Assembly (NCBI GenBank): GCA_024223125.1 | Contig: JAAEOP010000735.1 | Span: 1-60,195 of the forward strand | Length of the DNA: 60,195 bases | Source of the DNA: Chloroflexota bacterium | Lineage (GTDB): Bacteria; Chloroflexota; Anaerolineae; Promineifilales; Promineifilaceae | Reading direction: 5' to 3' | Shown here: positions 43,774-52,384 of the stretch, one piece after another | Layout: every line of letters begins with the position of its first letter | Numbering within the stretch: the stretch's first letter is position 1 | Notes under the pieces: model-generated | Seen by the model: only the letters and a program-made list of their open reading frames with translations | Told to the model about the DNA's origin: nothing | Databases searched by the model: none | Position numbers and translations under genes: made by a program

Positions 43774-44829
43774 ATGAATATGCAAATGAATAAAGAAAGA
43801 CCAGATATAAGCGGCGTCTCCCCCGAAATACAACATTATATTATAGCCTTAGAAACAGAAATTGAGCGTTTGCAAGAGGCAGCTTTGCAAACGGCCGTTT
43901 CCACTCGTTCTACCGGCCGTACAACCACGGAACCGGCTGAACCCCCAACTACACTCAATGTTATTTCAGTCAGTAGACGAGGTTTTGCCAAACGAACACC
44001 GCGCCATTTTTACGGCCGTCAACGACGCGGTGGCATAGGCGTGTTTGACCTGGACGTGGCCGAACCAGACTATCCAGCACACCTGACGATTGCCGATGAA
44101 ACCGATACACTGCTGCTAATTAGCAATCTGGGGCGGGCGTTTCGCGTTCCGGTTAGCAATTTGTCGGAAGCGTCGCTGCGGGCATTGGGAGAATGGCTGT
44201 TAGCGGGACTACTCATCCGAGAGAATGAACAAATTGTGACTGTATTGCCGGCGGCCGTCAGCCGTTTTCTTATTATGGTTAGCCAGCGAGGGTGGGTGCA
44301 GCGTATTCGGGCCAGCTTTGTGGGAACAAGTCTGATTCCGGGTATGACGTTTCATGATGTGAAGCAGGGGGGGCATGTTACGGCCGCGTGCTGGACGCCG
44401 GGCGATGGTGAATTGTTTCTGGCTACCAAACAAGGCCGGGCGATTCGCTTTTTGGAAAGCCAGGTTCCAGATAGGGGCTGCCTGGGATTGCGGGTAGAGT
44501 TGGGGGATGAGGTGGCGGCAGTAACGGCCGTTACCGAAGAAAGCGGCGTCTTTCTGCTCAGTCAAAACGGTAAAGGAACGGTCCGCCTGATGAGCGGCTT
44601 CCGACGGAATAAAGCGCCCGGCGCGGGGGGTAAAGTGGCTCTTAAAACGGATAGGCTGGCAGCGGCAGCGGCTGTGCAATCCGGCGACGATATTTTTATT
44701 ATCGCCAAATCAGGTAAAATTATTCGCTTTCAGGTAGATGAAATCCCAACTAAAGAGGGCGTGGTGCAGGGTGTCAATTGTATGGCGCTGCGTAATGATA
44801 TGGTAACGGCCGTGACCCAGTCCCAATAA
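43774..44829 (+). CDS. Stand-alone GyrA C-terminal beta-propeller protein
   Basis: The 351-aa protein has a short coiled coil (residues 20-40, QHYIIALETEIERLQEA). Six blade-like repeats of the GyrA/ParC C-terminal domain follow. The GyrA box is visible as GRQRRGGIGV (81-90), and blade motifs recur as LLISNLGRAFRVPV, LIMVSQRGWVQRI, FLATKQGRAIRF, FLLSQNGKGTVRL and FIIAKSGKIIRF. The breakage-rejoining domain with its catalytic Tyr is absent. Such a protein could wrap DNA or bind gyrase, but no enzyme activity is expected. ATG 43774 is chosen because GGAG lies 8 nt before it. Confidence 0.85.
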   Translation: MNMQMNKERPDISGVSPEIQHYIIALETEIERLQEAALQTAVSTRSTGRTTTEPAEPPTTLNVISVSRRGFAKRTPRHFYGRQRRGGIGVFDLDVAEPDYPAHLTIADETDTLLLISNLGRAFRVPVSNLSEASLRALGEWLLAGLLIRENEQIVTVLPAAVSRFLIMVSQRGWVQRIRASFVGTSLIPGMTFHDVKQGGHVTAACWTPGDGELFLATKQGRAIRFLESQVPDRGCLGLRVELGDEVAAVTAVTEESGVFLLSQNGKGTVRLMSGFRRNKAPGAGGKVALKTDRLAAAAAVQSGDDIFIIAKSGKIIRFQVDEIPTKEGVVQGVNCMALRNDMVTAVTQSQ

Positions 44830-44835
44830 AATCAG

Positions 44836-44876
44836 AGGTGCGACACACTTACAACTGGTAAAAGTGCGTCGCACCT
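44836..44876. repeat. AGGTGCGACACACTT inverted repeat element
   Basis: AGGTGCGACACACTT (44836-44850) and AAGTGCGTCGCACCT (44862-44876) form a hairpin with one mismatch, 6 nt after the propeller gene stop. It is a member of the same family as 4649-4712 and may end the carboxylase operon. Confidence 0.8.
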
Positions 44877-44893
44877 GAACAGTTAAAAAGGAA

Positions 44894-46078
44894 ATGATGT
44901 TAGAGAGTGCACAAGCGTTACAAAATGAACTAATCCGTTTGCGACGGGATATTCATGCCCATCCCGAACTAGGTTTTCAAGAAGTCCGGACAGCGGCATT
45001 GGTGGCCGATACATTACAAGAATTGGGCATTGAGGTGAAAACGGGTGTCGGCCGTACCGGCGTAGTGGGGCAGCTAGGCAATGGCAACGGACCAACCATT
45101 GCTATTCGTGCCGATATGGATGCTTTGCCCATTGCAGAAAAAAACGAAACAGAGTATCACTCTCAAAATCAAGGGGTTATGCACGCCTGTGGTCATGATG
45201 CCCACACTGCTATTTTATTAGGCGTCGCCCACCTACTGAAACAAAGTCTGGCTAAAGAAACGTGGTCGGGAAATGTACGTCTGCTGTTTCAACCCTCTGA
45301 GGAAAGTTTTGATGAAAATGGCGCCAGCGGGGCTACAGCGATGATTGCTGATGGCGCTTTGGAGGATGTGGATGCTGTCATTGCTCTGCATGTGGCTTCC
45401 AATCGGCCGTCGGGTGAACTTTGTTTTTATGATGGCCATGCACTGGCGAATGTGGATTCTTTTGAGGCCTGGCTGCGGGGTGATGGCGGACATGGCGCTT
45501 ACCCGCACCAGGGTAGTGACCCGTTGCATATGCTTAGTGTTATTTTGCCAGCTTTGTATGGTATTCCGTCGCGGCGCATCAATCCGTTACGGCCGTGTGT
45601 ACTCAGTTTGGGTGAAATCCGGGGCGGTCAGGCGCCCAATGTCATCCCCAACGAGGTGTACATCCAGGGGACGATTCGTTCCTATGCTCCAGAAGTTCGG
45701 GAACAACTGTGGCTGGAAATTGAAAACGCCTTCAAGTTAAGCCAGAATATGGGGGGTAGCTATGCGTTGAAAGTCCATAAAGGCTACCCGGCCCTGTTTA
45801 ATGATGCTCAGGTCAATGATTGGATGCGGGCTGTGGCGCAAGATGAGGTGGGAGAAACGGCCGTGATCAATGATGAGTTTGGCATGGGCGCCGAAGATTT
45901 TGCCTACATGACCCAACAAGCCAAAGGGGCTATGTTTATGTTAGGAGCGGCATTGGATGACGGCCGTGCTCGTAACCACCATACCGACATTTTTGATATA
46001 GATGAAAATATACTACCTACCGGCGCGGCCGTCCTGGCAGAAACGGCTCGTCGCTTTGTCACTGGTCAACTACAATAG
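44894..46078 (+). CDS. M20 family amidohydrolase
   Basis: The 394-aa enzyme matches IAA-amino acid/hippurate-type amidohydrolases. It has RRDIHAHPELGFQE, IAIRADMDALPI, the metal site HACGHDAHTAILLG, LLFQPSEES, GGHGAYPHQGSDP in the dimerisation domain and FGMGAEDFAYM near the C-terminus. It removes N-acyl groups from amino acids or similar conjugates, using two metals. Two ATG codons, 44894 and 44897, follow AAAGGAAA. It lies beyond the repeat hairpin closing the carboxylase group, so it may be a separate unit. Confidence 0.92.
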   Translation: MMLESAQALQNELIRLRRDIHAHPELGFQEVRTAALVADTLQELGIEVKTGVGRTGVVGQLGNGNGPTIAIRADMDALPIAEKNETEYHSQNQGVMHACGHDAHTAILLGVAHLLKQSLAKETWSGNVRLLFQPSEESFDENGASGATAMIADGALEDVDAVIALHVASNRPSGELCFYDGHALANVDSFEAWLRGDGGHGAYPHQGSDPLHMLSVILPALYGIPSRRINPLRPCVLSLGEIRGGQAPNVIPNEVYIQGTIRSYAPEVREQLWLEIENAFKLSQNMGGSYALKVHKGYPALFNDAQVNDWMRAVAQDEVGETAVINDEFGMGAEDFAYMTQQAKGAMFMLGAALDDGRARNHHTDIFDIDENILPTGAAVLAETARRFVTGQLQ

Positions 46079-46339
46079 GTGGCTGCGTAGTTAGTTATTG
46101 GCGAGAGGCAAAGGCTGAAATATAAGCATTTTTATAAATTTTGGGTTATCATTACCAATACCGTCAGGGGATAGTAGGAAATTCCCATGAGATCAAGTAC
46201 ATTTAAGGCATGAATGAAAGAGATAGGTATACTATAATAGTTAAGCTGTATAAAAAATGAGTCAAACAGTTGACTCAACCCGACACTTATTCAGATACGG
46301 CATCAATACCAGGTAACTCATCAGTTGTTGGAGGTAAAA
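46079..46339 (+). promoter_or_regulatory. Upstream region of the V4R gene with operator-like dyad
   Basis: TATAAT at 46233-46238 is followed by the perfect dyad TGAGTCAA-ACAG-TTGACTCA at 46258-46277. Its position after the -10 and before the V4R gene suits a repressor operator. The -35 is not clear. Confidence 0.4.
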
Positions 46340-46975
46340 ATGAGTTCAGGCACACAGAATGAAGATTGTTTCTACCCAAACAGGTGGGCGCGTATTCTTT
46401 TGCTCTCTACTGAAGAAATTATTGGCAAGAATGGTGTGAATTCCCTGCTAAACCTGGCTGGACTCCCAGAATTGATTGGCAATTATCCGCCTGATAATAT
46501 GAAAAAGGAATTCTCTTTTTCTCAGGTTGGTCAATTACAGCAGGCATATTGGGATATGTACGGCCCTAGGGGCGCTCGTGCTTTTGCCACCAGAGCTGGC
46601 AAGAAGACGTTGAATGATGGGTTGGAACATTTTGGTGCTGTAGCCAGAGCTGCCCGCGCCGCTATGAAGATAGGTTCTTTTGAACGGCGTGTTTCCTTGG
46701 GCCTGCAATTTTTTGCCAAATTCTTTAACCAAGTCAGTGATCAGAAGGTGAGCGTAGACGATAACGATAAGGCGTGGCTTTGGAATATTCATGTGTGCCC
46801 GATGTGTACCGGGCGTACCTCTGATTCACCGGTATGTTACCTGGCAGTAGGGGTACTGCAAGGCTCATTGGAAAATTTTGCTGATTCCGATAAACGATAC
46901 AACGTGACGCCTACCCATTGCATTGCGATGGGACATGAAATGGGTGTGATTGTCATTGAGAAAGAACCGATGTAA
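46340..46975 (+). CDS. V4R (4-vinyl reductase-like) domain protein
   Basis: This 211-aa protein has the alpha/beta body of bacterial V4R proteins (FYPNRWARILLLSTEEIIG, LLNLAGLPELI, ARAFATRAGKKTLNDGLEHFG). The Cys-rich end VCPMCTGRTSDSPVCYLAVG..THCIAMGHEMG probably holds a metal. V4R domains bind small hydrophobic molecules and occur in regulators and in bacteriochlorophyll enzymes. There is no attached effector domain. GGAGG precedes the ATG at 46340; the frame is open five codons further up. It is first of three genes in a stretch almost free of ACGGCCGT. Confidence 0.75.
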   Translation: MSSGTQNEDCFYPNRWARILLLSTEEIIGKNGVNSLLNLAGLPELIGNYPPDNMKKEFSFSQVGQLQQAYWDMYGPRGARAFATRAGKKTLNDGLEHFGAVARAARAAMKIGSFERRVSLGLQFFAKFFNQVSDQKVSVDDNDKAWLWNIHVCPMCTGRTSDSPVCYLAVGVLQGSLENFADSDKRYNVTPTHCIAMGHEMGVIVIEKEPM

Positions 46976-47001
46976 CTAGCTCCACCGCTTAAAATGAATC
47001 A

Positions 47002-47032
47002 AGACCTGCTGCCAAACAGCGGGTCTTTTTTT
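47002..47032 (+). terminator. Terminator after the V4R gene
   Basis: AGACCTGCTG (47002-47011) and CAGCGGGTCT (47017-47026) form a stem with one G-U pair, followed by seven T. Confidence 0.8.
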
Positions 47033-47060
47033 GTGCTTGTAGAGGGGAATGAATGTTCTA

Positions 47061-47088
47061 TAGACATAACATTTGCTTTATGTATAAT
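47061..47088 (+). promoter_or_regulatory. Promoter of the triple-repeat protein gene
   Basis: TAGACA (47061-47066), a 16-nt spacer and TATAAT (47083-47088) lie about 120 nt before the ATG at 47211, just after the upstream terminator. Confidence 0.55.
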
Positions 47089-47210
47089 TCACATAAGGTG
47101 CATGAGGGGTATGGTTGAACATATTTTCCTGATGGAGTAACCAGTTACCCGCCCGGGTAACCAATTGCCATACCTCCAAATTTTATAAACAGTTGAATAA
47201 GGAGGCTTTT

Positions 47211-48338
47211 ATGTCTACAGAACATGTTTCGAGGAGTCTGTTTCAGCCGGAGAACGGTACGGTCGCATCTGCAAAATATTCACTTTGGCGATGGCTGGGG
47301 ATTGTCTTGTTGTTGGTTATGACTGCTCTTTTTCTGGGAGCAGGTACCGCCAGCAGCAGCAGCCAGACAACTCCCACCATTTCAATAGTTAGTGTGGTGC
47401 CAGACCAATCTGTTACCATCCAAACCCATAATTATCCAATGGGGCAGATATTTACCGTGCGCATGAATTACATGAGCACGTTGGGCATCGGTGGTGAAGT
47501 GGTGGGTACATTTGATTCTAGCCGAGGAGATTCTACGGCCACGTATAACATTCCCGAATTTCTGAAAGGTCAACGGCAAATTGCCATTCGCCTGGACAGC
47601 CCACAAGGTTATTACAGCTATAACTGGTTCTGGAACAACACTTCTGGTTCGGGTGGACAGCCCCCTCCAGTACCACCGCCATCCTATGGAGGCATTCCCA
47701 CTTTTAGCATTGCTACTGTGGTTGCAGATACAAATGTGACCATCCAAACGTACAACTTCCCACCCAATCAGTTATTTGATGTGACAATGGGATTGATGTA
47801 TACGCAGGGCATCGGCGGCATTAAAGTAGGTGAAGTCAACTCTGGCGCAGGTGGTTCTTTCCAACAAACGTTTGACATTCCGGCCGAGCTAAAAGGGCAG
47901 ACACGGATATCTATACGTGCCCAAACGCGACATGCCAACCCCTACTTTGCCTATAACTGGTTCTGGAATAATACAATTGGTGGCTCTAGCAGTTCTGACA
48001 GCACAGGTGGAAAACCAACCACACCATCGGTAACGGGTATGCCGACGATTACAATTTGCAAGGTGACTCGCGATCAAAATGTTGAGTTCCAGACAAAGAA
48101 TTACCCGACTAATATGAACTTTACGGTAACAATGGGGCCAATGGGCACACAAGGATTAGGCGGCGCTGTCGCTGGTAACTTTAATTCTGGCGTTGGGGGC
48201 ACACTCCAGCAGCAAATGACCATACCTGACGCTGTAAAAGGATGGAACCAGATTTCAATCCGAGCACAAGGCTCACCTTATTACAGCTATAACTGGTTCT
48301 GGAACACAACAACTACTGCTGATCATTGTGGCGGTTAG
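47211..48338 (+). CDS. Exported protein with three YNWFWNNT repeats
   Basis: The 375-aa protein has a signal segment (SLWRWLGIVLLLVMTALFLGAGTAS) and then three repeats of about 90 residues (near 55-145, 165-262 and 283-371). Each begins PTISIVSVV..D.(S/N)VT(I/F)QT(H/K)NYP, has a middle (M)GT.GIGG..VG.FNSG.GG, and ends YYSYNWFWNNT. Linkers are Gly/Ser/Pro-rich. Similar repeats are frequent in Anaerolineae surface proteins; no function is known. Aromatic end motifs suggest a lectin-like or surface-adhesion beta fold, but this is speculation. AAGGAGG lies 5 nt before the ATG. A strong hairpin follows the stop. Confidence 0.8.
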   Translation: MSTEHVSRSLFQPENGTVASAKYSLWRWLGIVLLLVMTALFLGAGTASSSSQTTPTISIVSVVPDQSVTIQTHNYPMGQIFTVRMNYMSTLGIGGEVVGTFDSSRGDSTATYNIPEFLKGQRQIAIRLDSPQGYYSYNWFWNNTSGSGGQPPPVPPPSYGGIPTFSIATVVADTNVTIQTYNFPPNQLFDVTMGLMYTQGIGGIKVGEVNSGAGGSFQQTFDIPAELKGQTRISIRAQTRHANPYFAYNWFWNNTIGGSSSSDSTGGKPTTPSVTGMPTITICKVTRDQNVEFQTKNYPTNMNFTVTMGPMGTQGLGGAVAGNFNSGVGGTLQQQMTIPDAVKGWNQISIRAQGSPYYSYNWFWNTTTTADHCGG

Positions 48339-48385
48339 GCTTTTTCGGAATTTAAATGATCCAATTCGTACCGAAAAAGCCTAAC
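48334..48385 (+). terminator. Terminator hairpin after the triple-repeat gene
   Basis: GTTAGGCTTTTTCGG (48334-48348) is perfectly complementary to CCGAAAAAGCCTAAC (48371-48385); the inner GAATT/AATTC can extend the stem. It begins at the stop codon. Confidence 0.7.
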
Positions 48386-48514
48386 GTTTGATAAACGCCG
48401 ATTTTTTCTCTTTTGTCTGTATAAATCTGCGAAGCCTGCGTCCCATTTTTCTTTTTCCGACAAACTGCCAGGAAAATTCTATCTATGCGATTGTGAACCC
48501 GCATTCAAAGATCA

Positions 48515-48523
48515 TGCTAGAAT
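48515..48523 (+). promoter_or_regulatory. Extended -10 promoter, TGCTAGAAT
   Basis: The motif is identical to the one at 13703-13711. It would give the GMC-hydrolase gene a leader of about 75 nt ending in AAGGAGG. Confidence 0.5.
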
Positions 48524-48603
48524 GCCAAAGATTTCTGTTTGTTTCAAGTGGTAGGTGGGTTGGCACCTCCACACACTACATAATATACAAGGAGGTTTGA
48601 AAC

Positions 48604-51600
48604 ATGGCTCGATTATCATCTTCCATTGTAGATATTAAGGATCATTATCAAATAATCGTTATCGGCTCTGGCTATGGAGGTAGTATTGCTGCCTCCCGTT
48701 TAGCGCGCGCCGGACAGCAAGTGTGCCTGTTAGAGCGGGGCAAAGAGATCCAGCCTGGCGAATATCCTGACACTGAATCAGAAACGACCCAGGAAACTCA
48801 ATTTAATTTGCCCTCAATGCACATGGGCTCACACACTGCCTTGAATCATTACCATATAAATGACGATATGACTGTCTTGGTTGGTTGTGGATTAGGTGGC
48901 ACCTCGCTCATTAATGCAAATGCCGCGCTGCGAGTTGACCCGCGCATCTTCAATGATTCCTGGCCAGAAGCGTTTCGCAACGATGTAGATACCTTGTTGG
49001 CAGATGGGTATGATCGGGCTGAAGAGATGTTGAAGCCCATACCGTATCCAAAAAAACAGTTCCCGAAATTGCTGAAGTTGGAAGCGTTGAAAAAATCGGC
49101 CAAAGCCATGAACGCCACATGTTATCGTGTCCCTCTCAATATTACGTTTAAAGACGGGGTGAATCATGTGGGTGTAGAACAGAAAAAGTGCAAGCTATGT
49201 GGTGATTGCATGGCAGGTTGCAATTATAGGGCGAAAAACACGACATTGATGAATTACCTGCCTGACGCCAGGAATCATGGCGCCGAAATTTTCACCGAGG
49301 CATCAGTGCGCTATATTGAACGTCAAAATAATCGCTGGGTAGTTCATTACCAGGTGCTTGATAGTGGCGCCGAAAAATTTGATGCGCCAACGTTAACAGT
49401 AAGCGCCAATATTGTCGTCTTGGCAGCGGGAACTCTGGGGTCCACTGAGATTTTACTGCGTTCCAAAGCGGAAGGTTTGCCTTTGTCCAATATATTGGGC
49501 ATGCGTTTCTCTGGCAATGGCGATGTTGGCGGCTTTGCTTATAATACTGATCAGGCGATCAACGCTATCGGTACGGGTCAACGTGCCGATGAAATGGAAC
49601 CAGTTGGACCAACAATTACCGGCGTGATTGATACACGTGACGACCCAAGTGTAGAAGACGGGATGGTCATTCAGGAAGGGGCGCTGCACAGTCCGATAGC
49701 CGTCGTGTTGCCACAAGCGTTGGTCGCAATGGCCAAGACAGTTGGCAAAGATACAGATAGTGGCCTTGCTGATTTCGTGGCAGAAAAGAAGCGTGAGTTG
49801 GATAGTCTGGTGCGTGGTCCTTACCATGGTGCTATGAGAAATACGCAGACCTGGCTGGTGATGACCCACGATGATAGTGGCGGCCGTTTGTGCCTGGAAG
49901 ATGACCGCATCCGCATTAGCTGGCCTGGGGTAGGCGAACAACCTTTCGTCAAAAAGGTGAATGATCAACTAGAGAAGGGTACTCGCGCCCTGGGTGGCAC
50001 CTTTGTGGCGAACCCATTGTGGAGTACATTACCCGCACACAACATGGTAACAGCCCATCCAATAGGGGGATGTGTCATGGCGGAAGATGCCAACCAGGGT
50101 GTGGTGAACCACAAAGGACAGGTATTTGCTGGGGCCAGCGGTACAGATGTGTATGAGGGGTTATATGTGTGTGATGGGGCCGTCATACCTCGTTCGATCG
50201 GAGTCAACCTGTTATTGACGATCTCAGCCATAAGTGAACGCTGCATGGCCTTGTTGGCCCAAGATCGCAAATGGAAAATCGATTACAATCTGCCCTCTGC
50301 GCCTATGAAACCACCTGAGTCGGAATTGTTGGGCCTTCAGTTCACGGAAACGATGGGCGGTTACTTCTCATCCAAAATCAAAGATGACTTCACACGTGGA
50401 GCGCAACAAGGTAAAGATGATGACTCCTCTTTTAAATTCATCCTGACTGTTCTGGCTAATGATCTAGAGCAAATGATGACTGATCCTGATTATACGGCCT
50501 ATATGATTGGTACTGTCACGGTCCCGGCGCTGTCGCCTGAACCGCTGATGGTTACGGAAGGGGAATTTAACCTGTTCATGATTGACCCGAATGACCCGGC
50601 TGGCCTGAGACGCATGAAGTACCGTATGAAGATGACTACGGAGGATGGCAAGGTTTACTATTTTGTTGGTTTTAAGTTGGTCCGTGATGATCCGGGGTTG
50701 GATTTGTGGTCAGATACGACCACACTATATATTACCGTTCACGATGGCGATAGTCAGGCAAGCCCGGTACTTGGCAAAGGCATTCTACGCATTTATCCGG
50801 AAGATTTCCGTCGGCAGATGACCACAGTACAAATCAAGAATGCTCAGAATATGCAGGAACGTTTGGGGTCCATTGCCCGTTTCGGCCGCTTTTTTTCTGG
50901 TTCGTTGTTTGATATATATGGTGGCGTTTTCGCCCGGCCCAATTTATTCAATCCTGATGCACCGGCACGTAAGAAACGGCCGTTGCGTGTTTCTGTGCCC
51001 GAGGTGTATCTCCTCGAGACTAAAGATAAGGTACAGCTACGCCTGACCCGCTACAAAGGAGGAGAGAAAGGTCCAGTTATGTTAGTACACGGTCTGGGTG
51101 TATCGAGCCTGGCTTTTTCCATTGACACGATTGACACGAATATGTTGGAATATCTCTTTGCTAACGGCTATGATGTCTGGTTATTGGACTACCGCGCCAG
51201 TATCGAGTTACCGTATGCGACGACGCAGCACACGGCCGATGATATTGCCCATTATGACTGGCCAGCCGCAGTTAATACTGTACTTGCTACAACCGGCGCT
51301 GACTCTATTCAGACTGTCGCACACTGCTATGGGGCCATTACCTTTTCCATGGCCATGCTAGCTGGTTTGCAAGGAGTTCGTTCGGCCGTTTGCTCCCAGG
51401 TCGGCGCTCATATCAATGTTATACCTTCCAATCAGATCAAATCTGGCCTGTATCTAGGGACACTCTTGGAGAAGCTAGGTGTCAAAAATCTGACCATGTA
51501 CACTGATGCTCATGACAATTGGTTGGATCATCTTTACAATAAAGCATTAAATCTTTACCCAATTGCCGCCGAGGAACGTTGTAACAGTCCTGTATGTCAC

Positions 51601-52005
51601 CGGGTTACTTTTTTATACGCGCCTTTGTATGAACACGACCAACTAAATAACGCCACCCATAATGTCTTACACGAGTTGTTTGGCGTCGCATCTATTAGTA
51701 ACTTCAGACATGTGGAGACGCTAACACAAAAGGGGCATCTCGTTGATGTTGAGAGTAAGGAAACATACTTGCCCCATGTGGAACGGATGGCAATCCCCAT
51801 CTCTTTTATTCATGGGGCAGAGAACGAGACCTGGACACCTGAGAGTACAGAACGCACCTACAATTGGTTACGTGAGCACAATGGCAAAGGGCTATATAGT
51901 CGTTATCTCATTCCCAATTATGGTCATATTGATTGCATTTTTGGCAAGAATGCAGTCAAAGACGTGTATCCGTTCATCCTGCAACACCTGGAAGCAACGG
52001 GGTAA
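48604..52005 (+). CDS. GMC oxidoreductase fused to an alpha/beta hydrolase
   Basis: The 1133-aa protein has an N-terminal cholesterol-oxidase-like GMC part. It shows the FAD motif VIGSGYGGSIAASRLARAG, a ferredoxin-like Cys cluster CKLCGDCMAGC (about 197-207), and the C-terminal GMC motifs AHPIGGCVMAED and GLYVCDGAVIPRSIGVNL. A beta-rich linker spans about 560-790. An alpha/beta hydrolase follows (PVMLVHGLGVSSL, DVWLLDYRAS). Its nucleophile elbow is VAHCYGAI, placing Cys908 where Ser is usual, as in polyhydroxyalkanoate synthases. A sterol or lipid may be oxidised then cleaved or acylated. AAGGAGG precedes the ATG. Only one ACGGCCGT lies in 3.4 kb. Confidence 0.88.
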   Translation: MARLSSSIVDIKDHYQIIVIGSGYGGSIAASRLARAGQQVCLLERGKEIQPGEYPDTESETTQETQFNLPSMHMGSHTALNHYHINDDMTVLVGCGLGGTSLINANAALRVDPRIFNDSWPEAFRNDVDTLLADGYDRAEEMLKPIPYPKKQFPKLLKLEALKKSAKAMNATCYRVPLNITFKDGVNHVGVEQKKCKLCGDCMAGCNYRAKNTTLMNYLPDARNHGAEIFTEASVRYIERQNNRWVVHYQVLDSGAEKFDAPTLTVSANIVVLAAGTLGSTEILLRSKAEGLPLSNILGMRFSGNGDVGGFAYNTDQAINAIGTGQRADEMEPVGPTITGVIDTRDDPSVEDGMVIQEGALHSPIAVVLPQALVAMAKTVGKDTDSGLADFVAEKKRELDSLVRGPYHGAMRNTQTWLVMTHDDSGGRLCLEDDRIRISWPGVGEQPFVKKVNDQLEKGTRALGGTFVANPLWSTLPAHNMVTAHPIGGCVMAEDANQGVVNHKGQVFAGASGTDVYEGLYVCDGAVIPRSIGVNLLLTISAISERCMALLAQDRKWKIDYNLPSAPMKPPESELLGLQFTETMGGYFSSKIKDDFTRGAQQGKDDDSSFKFILTVLANDLEQMMTDPDYTAYMIGTVTVPALSPEPLMVTEGEFNLFMIDPNDPAGLRRMKYRMKMTTEDGKVYYFVGFKLVRDDPGLDLWSDTTTLYITVHDGDSQASPVLGKGILRIYPEDFRRQMTTVQIKNAQNMQERLGSIARFGRFFSGSLFDIYGGVFARPNLFNPDAPARKKRPLRVSVPEVYLLETKDKVQLRLTRYKGGEKGPVMLVHGLGVSSLAFSIDTIDTNMLEYLFANGYDVWLLDYRASIELPYATTQHTADDIAHYDWPAAVNTVLATTGADSIQTVAHCYGAITFSMAMLAGLQGVRSAVCSQVGAHINVIPSNQIKSGLYLGTLLEKLGVKNLTMYTDAHDNWLDHLYNKALNLYPIAAEERCNSPVCHRVTFLYAPLYEHDQLNNATHNVLHELFGVASISNFRHVETLTQKGHLVDVESKETYLPHVERMAIPISFIHGAENETWTPESTERTYNWLREHNGKGLYSRYLIPNYGHIDCIFGKNAVKDVYPFILQHLEATG

Positions 52006-52051
52006 GGCGAATTCCGCGAAATAAATGAGGGTGGATATGCGTTTATGATGG

Positions 52052-52145
52052 TAACCATTCAGGTGCCCGGCACTTCATTACCAAGTCTACTGGAGTAGCA
52101 CACTCGTTTATAAGTGCCGGGCACCTTGGGGGAGTGAATGGTTAC
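52052..52145. repeat. Bipartite AGGTGCCCGGCACTT inverted repeat
   Basis: AGGTGCCCGGCACTT (52061-52075) pairs with AAGTGCCGGGCACCT (52112-52126), and an outer TAACCATT pairs with AATGGTTA. It keeps the ends AGGTGC..CACTT of the family at 4649 and 44836 but has a different 4-bp core. Confidence 0.75.
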
Positions 52146-52333
52146 TTATGATGAGTGCAATCAACTCCTGTGGGCCTTCGATCCGATTCGTTTGTGGTAC
52201 CCGTATAAGCTACCAGGTAAGGCCAAAATAATCGAAGTACAGAAAAACAAGTCATGCGTCGGAAAATTTACGGTCTAGTACAGATTGGCATAAATGCGTG
52301 TGCAATAAATAATGCAAACTGCCAACCTGTTTA

Positions 52334-52384
52334 AGTACAGCGCGAAACTATTTAGATGCACACGGACTTGCACCGCGCTGTACT
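52334..52384. repeat. AGTACAGCGCG inverted repeat
   Basis: AGTACAGCGCG (52334-52344) and CGCGCTGTACT (52374-52384) are perfect complements with a 29-nt loop. A further TAGTACAG copy is near 52276. It may be a mobile repeat or a regulatory structure ahead of the ABC operon. Confidence 0.6.

Noticed and set aside
47376..48330. DNA tandem repeat in the triple-repeat protein gene
   Set aside because: The repetition is clear only at protein level; nucleotide units have diverged, so it is not listed as a DNA repeat.
52138..52278. A 46-codon open frame between two inverted repeats
   Set aside because: Its start lies inside the bipartite repeat, it has no ribosome site and no recognisable homology.
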